From: Strigamia acuminata
Lineage: Eukaryota > Arthropoda > Chilopoda > Geophilomorpha > Linotaeniidae
DNA length: 64,000 nucleotides
NCBI GenBank assembly: GCA_949358305.1
Contig: OX442321.1
Location: forward strand, 3,745,605 to 3,809,604
Reading direction: 5' to 3'
Positions 55,287-64,000 of the stretch are shown piece by piece. The notes under the pieces are model-generated. The model saw only the letters and a list, made by a program, of their open reading frames with translations, made no database searches and was not told the origin of the DNA. The translations under genes were made by a program, and so were the position numbers. Each line of letters opens with the position of its first letter. The first letter of the stretch is position 1.

Positions 55287-55746
55287 AGGGGTTTCATTAA
55301 ATGAGCGATTATTGTGATTCGTTGATTATTGCAATAATCATAAGCACTCAATTATTGAGGGCCCAACAAAAATCTGATGAGCGGAATTGTTTAAATTGTC
55401 ACCTAAATACGTTACAATTGTTTCTACAAATAATAATTGCAACTACCTAACTCGTTTCATGTGTTCAGTTTAACCTAAACTGAGCAGACTTTGTTACATT
55501 ATGACCTTGTGTAGTTCAAGCGGGTCTGGCGCCGCCATGTTGGTTTCAGTCTCGAGAGCGCTTATAATCGGCCCAAGTCAGCAGAAAATCATGGTTTGGG
55601 GTGATTACTTGATTAGTTGCTTAGTTGCTTATTTGACGAAATGATTATTCTCGGGATTGGTTGAATCCAGTCACATGACACATCAAGTAATCGACTAATC
55701 AAAGTAATCAAAGTAATCAACTAATCGCTCATTTAATGAAACCCCT
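55287..55746. mobile_element. About 460-bp TIR element
   Basis: TIRs of 25 bp, AGGGGTTTCATTAAATGAGC and inverse. The target duplication is TA (55285-55286, 55747-55748). A shifted reading with ATA (55284-55286, 55749-55751) is equally compatible. Non-coding interior. Confidence 0.75.
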
Positions 55747-55749
55747 TAA

Positions 55750-55901
55750 TATCTCTCAACCGGCGTCAAAACATTACTAAAAATCCCAAACTGCGGCAAT
55801 CGATGGCACGAAAACAAAAAGTCGAAGAAAAGGAAAAAAGAGCGCAGGTCGTAAAAAGACAACGTCAAAACGAACAGGAATTACCAAATTCCCGAAATTA
55901 A
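55750..55901 (+). pseudogene. Possible terminal exon of an unknown gene, split by the TIR element
   Basis: A plus-strand frame from 55750 to a TAA at 55899-55901 is highly charged (MARKQKVEEKEKRAQ, NEQELPNSRN). A second piece, 55237-55286, after a possible acceptor (gtctag), reads NWKNQTCLPKRLQ. The two pieces are in the same frame only if the element's target duplication is ATA. With TA a stop lies between them. Family unknown. Confidence 0.25.
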
Positions 55902-56905
55902 TTATTTACAAACGTGCAATCCACGCAGCAAAAAAAGCTTTATTTTGTCACGACACTATGCGAATTATGCACAGTGAGGCTTTTATTAATAATTTCGGTG
56001 CCAAGTCTGGAATGCCATTTGTATAATTAATCCGCGAGATTATTTTTAAAACGGAACGGCGTTGAAATACGAGCAATTTTCGAGCGCGGAAAACGGAGAA
56101 GAAAAGCGACACAACGGAGTGAAAATGATGTCACTACTCCACTTGCTTTAATTATCGCCCATTGCTCGAAGGAATGCGACGACCAGTCAACTATAGGGCG
56201 ACTCCACCTGAAGAATGCATCGGCCACCTGGTGCTCAATCGATGAAAACATAACCACTCGATTCAACCCCCTCGATTGGACTCTTCTATGGCTAGACTCA
56301 ACCACCTTTTGGTGCAGTGGGTGAAAATCACGAAAAATGCGAAAAAAAACCCAAAAAAATAAAACCGACAACGAAAATGCACGAAACAATGTCTCAAACG
56401 ACCCCCGACACTAAAAAACTTTAGAAAAAAAATAAAATTTGCACAAAAATGCAAAATTTCTGCATTTTTCGCGATAAAATGGCGGAAAAAAAGGGAAAAA
56501 AAGCAGGAAATCCATTTTAATTAACCCTTTAACTGGCCACTTTTGTAATCCTCGGTTGCTTACGACCCCCATCGACTCCTAGATCACGTCAGCGATCCAC
56601 TGCACATGCGCACACGCACTTTATCCTCTGCCCGTCTTCCGTGGTGGATGCCGCGCAGTGGCGCTGTTCGAGGGGCTGTCAGTTGAAATGCTTGTTGATA
56701 TTAGGAGTCACTTGGTCGTCCAGTTGGACAACCCACTGCTTCTCGCCACCCTTTAGCCAGAGAAACTTCTTACCTCTTTCTCTCCTCCTGCAGGATCTGA
56801 ATAACCCGCTCTGACAAGTGGGTGGCTGCACCGCATCGCACTCATGTTCAACTCTGAAAGCGAGTTAATAAATTTCTGCATCTCGAAAAGAAAATAGAGA
56901 AAACA
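55902..56905. other. Possible promoter and 5' UTR region
   Basis: Lies upstream of the candidate first exon at 56906. Less AT-rich around 56540-56760. An initiator-like tcagtt is at about 56688. No coding exon found. Confidence 0.3.
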
Positions 56906-56945
56906 ATGGGCAAGCAGGACAAGAAGGCGCAGAGACTGGATAGTC
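56906..56945 (+). CDS. Candidate first coding exon of a gene running to the right
   Basis: ATG in good context (aaacaATGG), 13 codons MGKQDKKAQRLDS plus one base, then a strong donor GTGAGT at 56946. No second exon was found before 64000, so the following intron would exceed 7 kb. The fragment is too short to assign a family; it could also be chance. Confidence 0.35.
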
Positions 56946-57251
56946 GTGAGTAGAATATTTGAATTAATTTTTTGTTTCGGGTTTTTCGGGTTTTTCGGTC
57001 GAGAAATTGGGAATTTTGCACCGATGGAATTTAATAGTGTATCGTTAATTGCATCGTGAAAGGGCAAACGAGGTGGGCTGCACTGCACATGTTGGGTGTA
57101 TGGATTCATATATACGCAGCATCGGCGCGTGTTGTGACGATTTTTTTTAAAACGGATTTTTAATTTAAAAAATAAATAGGGGGAAATCAATTGCGGGTTT
57201 TATTAACACACGAATGCGACGGCTGTTAAAATGCCTCTCCAGGTGGTGCTG

Positions 57252-57287
<36 letters not shown>

Positions 57288-58125
57288 TTTAAAAAAAAAA
57301 AATTTTATGTTGGAAAATTTTTTTTTATATATTTAAAAAAAAAAAAATTTTTTTTATGTTTGAAAATTCTTTTTTTAATGTTGGAAATGTTGGATTTATG
57401 TGTACCGACCGTCGTACTAATGGAATTGGGATTTTATTGAGCGAAAACGTAAATAAACATTGAGAAGCCGCATAGGAATGAGAAAACATTAGGAAAAATA
57501 TAAATAAATGAATAATGTGGGGGGGTGTGTGGGGGGGGTGTAATTGATGTGTTTATTGAGATAGTTTGATTTTTTTGAGTTTTGTGTTGTGTGTCACGTG
57601 ACTGGACAATCTCCAAATTGATAAACTATTTAGGTTTTTCAATAAGGGAAATGGCAATCTTTTTTTTTGTTTTTTGTTCAATACACAAATTGGACATTAA
57701 CAACAAACTGAAGCGCTCTAGTTGCGTTTACCTATTGATAAATGTGTCATTTTATTGGATTTCATCTTCTATTTTTAGAACTATTGCATTTTTTTTTATT
57801 TTTTTTTTTTATTTAAAAAAAACAAAACCAATTTTAGATCACATTTTTCTTCTTTCGATTTTATTTATTTATAAAACAAGGAAGTTTTTTTTTTTTTTTT
57901 TGAAATATTTTTAAAAAATTATGTCTCAGATTCTTCTGCTCCATCTCTGGTTGATTCACACAACCACAAATTGAATGAAATATTGCCACAACTCTTTGTA
58001 GTTCACCATTACTAGAACAACACATGTTGCATGCGTAATGCCGGATTACCGAATAGGCAGAGTAGGCACCACCCTGTGGGCTCCCAAGACTTTTAGGCAG
58101 GGCGGATTACAGCACAGACGAGAAA
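56946..58125. other. Low-complexity AT-rich stretch
   Basis: T and A homopolymer runs (57253-57283, 57288-57370, 57785-57830, 57885-57900). No supported gene; the frames seen across the T runs are not credible. Confidence 0.5.
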
Positions 58126-58129
58126 GATA

Positions 58130-58640
58130 AATGTCTGAAATCCGCATTTTAGGCCAAAAAATCCAATTTTAAGCCAAAAAATTTAATTTTATGCCAAAAA
58201 ATCCAATTTTATGCCAAAAAATTCAATTTTATGCCGCAATATCCAATTTTAGGCCAAAAAATCCAATTTTAGGCCAAAAAATCCAATTATAGGCCAAAAA
58301 ATCCAATTTTAGGCCAAAAAATCCAATTTTATGCCAATAATCCAATTTTATGCCAAAAAATCTAATTTTATGCCAAAAAATCCAATTTTAGGCCAAAAAA
58401 TCCAATTTTAGGCCAAAAAATCCAATTTTAGGCCAAAAAATCCAATTTTAGGCCAAAAAATACAATTTTAGGCCAAAAAATCCAATTTTAGGCCAAAAAA
58501 TCCAATTTTAGGCCAAAAAATCCAATTGTAGGCCAAAAAATCCAATTGTAGGCCAAAAAATCCAATTTTAGTTCAAAAAATACAATTTTAGGCCAAAAAA
58601 TCCAATTTTAGGTCAAAACATTGATTATTATACTAAAAAA
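58130..58640. repeat. 20-bp minisatellite, reverse-strand relative of the 21-bp array
   Basis: About 25 units ccaattttaggccaaaaaat with scattered changes. Its reverse complement, attggattttttggcctaaa, aligns to attggatgtttttgcccaaaa of 18250-18775 with one indel and two substitutions. Confidence 0.9.
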
Positions 58641-58644
58641 ATTC

Positions 58645-58694
58645 AATTTTGAAAAAAAATAATTACACTAGTGTAATTATTTTTTTTCAAAATT
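58645..58694. repeat. 50-bp perfect palindrome, no spacer
   Basis: Symmetric around actagt (centre between 58669 and 58670), with aaaaaaaataattacact in the left arm. It could form a hairpin or cruciform. Lies just after the minisatellite. Confidence 0.9.
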
Positions 58695-58699
58695 TATGC

Positions 58700-59490
58700 T
58701 ATACCGGGCCTGGAAAAAATTTGTTTAGGGCCCCAAAACAGCTTAACCGCCCGTACTTTTAGGGGCCCCACGTCAACGGATAAAAATAATAATATTGATT
58801 TGATCTTAAAAGAAAATTACAACCAACCTTTCTAAAATTGCTTCCGGAAGACAGAAAAAATTAAATCAACATTTCCGAACGGGCCCCCACACATTTCGAC
58901 TTCCCACGTTCTCTAGGGGCCTCCACAAGGTTTAATCCAGCACTACGCATGCAAAATGGCCGACTGATAAGCGACAATAAACAGTCATTTCACACCACGA
59001 TGAGAAACGCTAATTTCAGCGTTGTGTAACTCGAAATTGCAGTTGTAAATGCGAAGTTTTGTAATTGTAATTAGTTTGAAAGATGATTAATTATAGCCAA
59101 TGTTGGGGCTATTTCCTTTGGGTTTTGTTAATCCCCAACTGGGTTTCACTTGCTCGCTTCCGCTGTGGAAGCGTTCGTGGGGATTTCTGGGTTTTGGGTT
59201 TATATTTCTAGACAGTTGGAGTTAGGTGGGATTTTTTTTTTGTTATGTGTGTCTGGGTTAGAGGTGGAAAGGTGAATGTTGGAATGAGACAAGTGTAATT
59301 TGAAGGGATGAAGTGAATTTGAGGTGTTGGCTTTTAGAATGGTTTTGGGGGTTGGGGGAATTGTTGCAGTGGGTTTAGTTGTGGGTTTAGGTAGGGAAAT
59401 TAATTGAATTTGAATATATAAATGGGTTAAATGTTTCAATTTGGATGTGGAAAGGTTGAATTTAGGTTTAAAAGTGTTGAGTTTTTGCAT
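58700..59490. other. Spacer without recognised gene
   Basis: Short gggcccc-type words at 58726-58760 and 58880-58925. No other feature supported. Confidence 0.4.
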
Positions 59491-60260
59491 TAAAATCTTG
59501 GGTTTTAGTATAAAATGTTGAGTTTTAATATAAAATGTTGAGTTTTAGTATAAAATGTTGAGTTTTAGTAAAAAATGTTGAGTTTTAGTATAAAATGTTG
59601 AGTTTTAGTATAAAATGTTGAGTTTTAGTATAAAATGTTGAGTTTTAGTATAAAATGTTGAGTTTTAGTATAAAATGTTGAGTTTTTGCATTAAAATGTT
59701 GAGTTTTAGTATAAGATGTTGACTTTTAGTATGAAAATGTTGACTTTTAGTATAAAATGTTGACTTTTAGTATTAAAATGTTGAGTTTTTGTATAAAATG
59801 TTGAGTTTTTGCATTAAAATGTTGAGTTGTAGTATAAAATGTTGAGTTGTAGTATAAAATGTTGAGTTTTAGTATAAAAAGTTGAGTTTTTGTATAAAAA
59901 TGTTGATTTATAGGGATAAAATGTTGGTTTTGGAGACAACATATTGGTTTTGGAGACAACATATTGGTTTTAGGGACAAAATGTTGGTTTTGGGAACATA
60001 ATGTTGGTTTTGGGCACAAAATGTTGGTTTTGGGAACAAAATATTGAGTTTAGGGGCAAAAATGTTTAGTTTAGGGGTAAAAATATTGAGTTTTGGTATA
60101 AAAATGTTGATTTATAGGGACAAAATGTTGGTTTTGGGAACAAAATATTGAGTTTAGGGGCAAAAATGTTGAGTTCTGGTATAAAAATGTTGAGTTGGCA
60201 TAAAAATATTGAGCTGGCATAAAAATGTTGAATTTATGCATAAAAATGTTAAATTTGAAA
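59490..60260. repeat. AT-rich minisatellite, 20-bp unit
   Basis: Regular units tgagttttagtataaaatgt to about 59890, then diverged longer variants (ttggttttgggaacaaaatg). The minus-strand frame of 90 codons here is repeat-derived. Confidence 0.9.
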
Positions 60261-63200
60261 ATAAAAGTGGGTTTTTAGTGTATTAAAACGAGTTTTATGT
60301 TGAATTTGGCATGAAAATGGTTCAGTTTGTAGGGAATTAGTGAACGAAATAAAAGATAAGAATTTAATGGATATAATGGATGAAATTTCAAAAAAATGTA
60401 AATCTATTTAATGTCGTGGCTCCATTACACTTAAAACACTAATGCACAAATTAAATGAATTTCATAATCCACATTTTAATTCAAAAATAAAAATAAAACA
60501 AAATAAATAATAAATAACAATTAAAAAAAAAATTCTCAATTTTTTTAAAAAATTTATTCCATTTCTATTCTTTTCTGCTTTAAAACATGAACGAGGTTAA
60601 TCGCCCTAACAAAACGAGAAAAAAGAAAAAAGAAAAAAAAAATGTTGACTTGTCGTGGAAAAGTTACAATATTCGCTTTAACACTTCGGAATTGACTTTT
60701 CATTCAAATTGATTCTTTGCATGTCACAACGAAATGCATTTGCCACTCGCCCAATATTGGCCCTGCCATTTTGTACGTGTTTTTATACCAATTTCCGGAA
60801 CAAAAACCAACTTTTCCCCACTAAAAATAATTTTATTTTTTATTTTTTTTTTTACATCAAAATAAAACCCAAATAACTTCACACCGACTGAATCCTCGTT
60901 TTAAATAAACTCGCACTTGCACATCTCCACGACTCCATTCTTTGTTAAATGGAGCACATCCGGTGTAACGAACGAGCGAAAACAGAAAAGAAAAAACGAA
61001 AATTGTGTTGAACAACAACATCTTTTCAATTACATCATAACCCAAAGAAAGGCGGCAAAAAAGGGGCGAAGAATTGTGTCGTTATTTGTTTCCTGGCTGA
61101 AAGAAATTGCCAGAATAACAACAGACATTTGCGGTGAAATATTAGTGTATTAGAACGTGCCGGGAAGTTTTAGTTTCCAGTAGCCAAATCCGCGGTGGGA
61201 AAAGGAAGGTGTGTGCCCGGCGCTTACGTGCATGAGGATCTGCCGCTTCATTACATATGTGTGGCGGCACCTCCGAGCAAGTGTCCGTGTTTCTAGTACA
61301 GTCTTGAATGCATAACTCGACTGGAAATGTTCGGAATGTTCAGAAGTTTCGGACGATATTCAATTTTGGATAAATTTTTTTTTTTTATGTTTTTAGTTCA
61401 GTTTTGAATTCATAAGTCGACTGGGAGATGGAAAAAGGGTAATGGGGTTTGGAGGATGGTTTGAAAAGACAAATAAAGGGTTTTTGGTGGCTAAATATTA
61501 AAATGTAGGACGTTAGATGCAGTCAAAGTTTGTGTTTATGTGGTTTTTGGTGTTTCTATAAACGGTGGAAATAAAAGTCGGTCTACGAAGGCATGCGTGA
61601 TTATTTCTCTTTTATGTCTGTTTGTAGTTTAGTTTTGGGATTTTAGGAGTGTAAATTCCTTGGTTTTCACTCAATTGATGAATTATTGATGAAATCTTTT
61701 CATAAATTCAATTGTGGATAAAGTTTTTGATATTTTTTCGGTTTCTAGTTCAGTTTTGAATTCATAAGTCGACTGGAAGACGGAAAATGAGTAATGGCGT
61801 TTGGTGAAGGATTTAAAAGGACAAATACAGACTTTTTGGTGATTAAATATTAAAATATAAAACGTTAGGTGCATTCAAAGTTTCTGTTTAGTGGTTTTTG
61901 ATGTTTCTATAAACGGAAAAAAAAGCCGGACTACGAAAGCAAGTGAGATTACAATTCTGGTGTTACGGGCTACTTTTTTATGCCACTACACCAGTGAGAC
62001 GGCTCAACCAATAGGAGTTAGGACCACGTTGGAGTATAGATCTGTGGTTTCACATACCGGTAGTTTAGTTTTCGGACTTTACATCACAATTTCTAGCGGT
62101 GAATGCTTCACCTGCAAGCATTCGAACAACTGCAAGTACAACCACGACTAAAAATAGCAAAATAAAATTAGAAATTTAAATGACCATGAGCTTTACGATG
62201 ACCATTGGAGCTAGGGTTGGACCCCATACATCCACCAATTAAAATGCAAAGCATGTACACTCTGTTTACAAAGGAAACTCCAAATTCCCATTGCTTCCCT
62301 ACAGACTACGCGACAAAAAAACAAGGAAAACTTGTTAGCGTCATCTAAACTTAATTTTTAACGAATTTGACACAAGTGTCGCATTCTAAATGTCAAGTCA
62401 ACATTCCTACCTAGTCACTCACACTCCCCACACTCCTCTTTACCTTTAAGTTGGTTGAGACGTTACATAGGCGTTGCAAGACATCATTTTGCAAAGCGTT
62501 CATGCTTTTAATCTCTTAATGTGTGTGTAATTAAAGTTTAACAGAACAGATGCTCTGCGAAACGTAGGACAAGGTGCATTGAGTGAAATTAAAAAAATAA
62601 AAAAATTAACAAGAAAAAAAATTCAATATTTTTTTTTTAAAAAAAGATGGATGTTAGAAACGAGAAGGCGTTTTAAGATGATGAATGATGGGACTTTTTT
62701 GGGTTGCATCTAAAAATAGAATTTCGACCGTGTAAAATCTAGCAATCAATGGTGTGTTCACGGGTCCTTGAGGACGGATTTTTGATATGCGGAGATTCAT
62801 CGATATATTTGCAATTTTTATTTTATTTTTTTTTTTAAATAAATAATTAAGCCATTTTGGATTTTTAAATCGATTAATTTTGTTTTGTTGATTTTTTTTT
62901 AGATTGATTGTGAGATTGGAGCATTTTGGTGTGTTGCAGGTGTTTATCTAGATCCTAATTTGATTTAAAAGGCTTGATAATGTCAACCACAGACAAGGTT
63001 GGGAATTACGCCATTGAATTGAAGCAATAGGAGATGATGCAATAGTCTTGGGCGAGAATTGCCTGGAAGATGTGGAAACCAATCATTTGTACAAACTGTG
63101 CAATTGAGTTTGACAACAGTCTTCAGCTAGATTAATAAATGAAATAACTGGTGCAATCATTTACGCAGTTTACATGCTCACAGTTCTCTGGTTAAGTGAA

Positions 63201-63545
63201 AAGATGAATTTTAATTCAAAAATATGTTTTGAAGTAGCGGGTGGATTAAATAAAACCGGCCTAGCAATACAAGGAGGGTTAGTAAGGGTGTCTCAAAAAA
63301 TGTATAAATATATTTTAATTATTAGTTGTGGGTAGTGTTGTTTAATTAACGTTTCTGGTGTAGTTTTTTTTCGTTCTTTCGTTTGGTGTTTAGTTTTTGA
63401 CGATTCGAGGTTTCGTTCTCGAGATATTGGCGATTTTAATCAATTTTTGACCCAATTTGCCAAGTTTGATTTCACTGAATTTCAGATTTTGTGGTACTGT
63501 TTGAATTTCTTCAGCAGTACTTTTGTGGATTTCTCCTGATGTACC
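60261..63545. other. Gene-poor stretch
   Basis: No gene or RNA supported. 61360-61500 and 61680-61920 are diverged copies of one segment (tcataagtcgactgg, then ggttt..ataaacgg), an old duplication of about 350-bp spacing. Frames of 60-86 codons lack support. Confidence 0.4.
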
Positions 63546-63552
63546 AGTATGA

Positions 63553-64000
63553 GATCGCGCGAGATTTTGCTAGATTTTGTGAGATTTTGCTAGATTTTGT
63601 AAGATTTTGTGAGATTTTGCTAGATTTTGTGAAATTTTGTGAGATTTTGCTAGATTTTGTGAGATTTTGTGAGATTTTGCTAGACTTTGTAAGATTTTGC
63701 TAGATTTTGTGAGATTTTGTAAAATTTTGCTAGATTTTGTAAAATTTTGCTAGATTTTGTAAAATTTTGCTAGATTTTGTAAAATTTTGCTAGATTTTGT
63801 AAAATTTTGCTAGATTTTGTAAAATTTTGCTAGATTTTGTAAAATTTTGCTAGATTTTGTAAAATTTTGCTAGATTTTGTAAAATTTTGCTAGATTTTAT
63901 AAAATTTTGCTAGATTTTGTAAAATTTTGCTAGATTTTGTAAAATTTTGCTAGATTTTGTAAAATTTTGCTAGATTTTGTAAAATTTTGCTAGATTTTAT
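63553..64000. repeat. 20-bp minisatellite running off the window end
   Basis: Unit gctagattttgtaaaatttt, almost uniform from 63715 onward. Earlier units vary as gctagattttgtgagatttt. It continues beyond 64000. Confidence 0.95.

Noticed and set aside
57231-57440. F/K-rich 69-codon frame
   Set aside because: Translation of homopolymer T and A runs.

Overview
This is a eukaryotic, AT-rich, intron-bearing window, most likely from a protostome and probably an arthropod. The main reason is a cluster of divergent ionotropic receptor (IR/iGluR-type chemoreceptor) genes, a protostome-specific family. Conserved animal genes (dctn4, a BolA1 homologue, lines) and many short GT-AG introns of about 55-75 bp fit this.

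Layout. 1-21,280 (minus strand): a tandem array of five IR copies (A-E), each spread over 8-10 small exons with the same phases. A (cut by the window edge) and C keep the full exon set I could trace. B, D and E stop at their 5' ends next to copies of one dispersed repeat (called R1 here). The spacers also hold a second repeat family (R2), a solo LTR, a decayed Ty1/copia RNase H fragment and a pure 21-bp minisatellite (24 units). 21,499-33,835 (plus strand): a complete, very young Ty3/gypsy (Metaviridae) element with two 959-bp LTRs that read as identical, a 4-bp target duplication, a tRNA-Pro-type primer site, gag, pol joined to gag by an apparent -1 frameshift site (A AAA AAC), and a third, apparently spliced ORF of unknown function where env would lie. 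33,836-36,075: the rest of the split R1 repeat, a further LTR-like segment and a small relative of the minisatellite.

36,598-49,800: a compact gene block. A coiled-coil protein (minus; TNIP/optineurin-like at best), dctn4 (minus, 11 exons), a mitochondrial BolA1 homologue (plus, head-to-head with dctn4, 122 bp between start codons) and a lines homologue (plus, single GC-rich exon starting 52 bp after the BolA stop). The long introns here are each inflated by a minisatellite, satellite or nested transposon, while the others stay near 60 bp.

49,800-64,000: largely gene-poor. It holds short TIR elements with 2-8 bp target duplications, AT-rich minisatellites mostly of 20-bp unit, a 50-bp perfect palindrome, and one probable first coding exon at 56,906. 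No CRISPR, rRNA or tRNA gene was recognised. All exon models come from reading splice sites and frames by eye, without transcript evidence.
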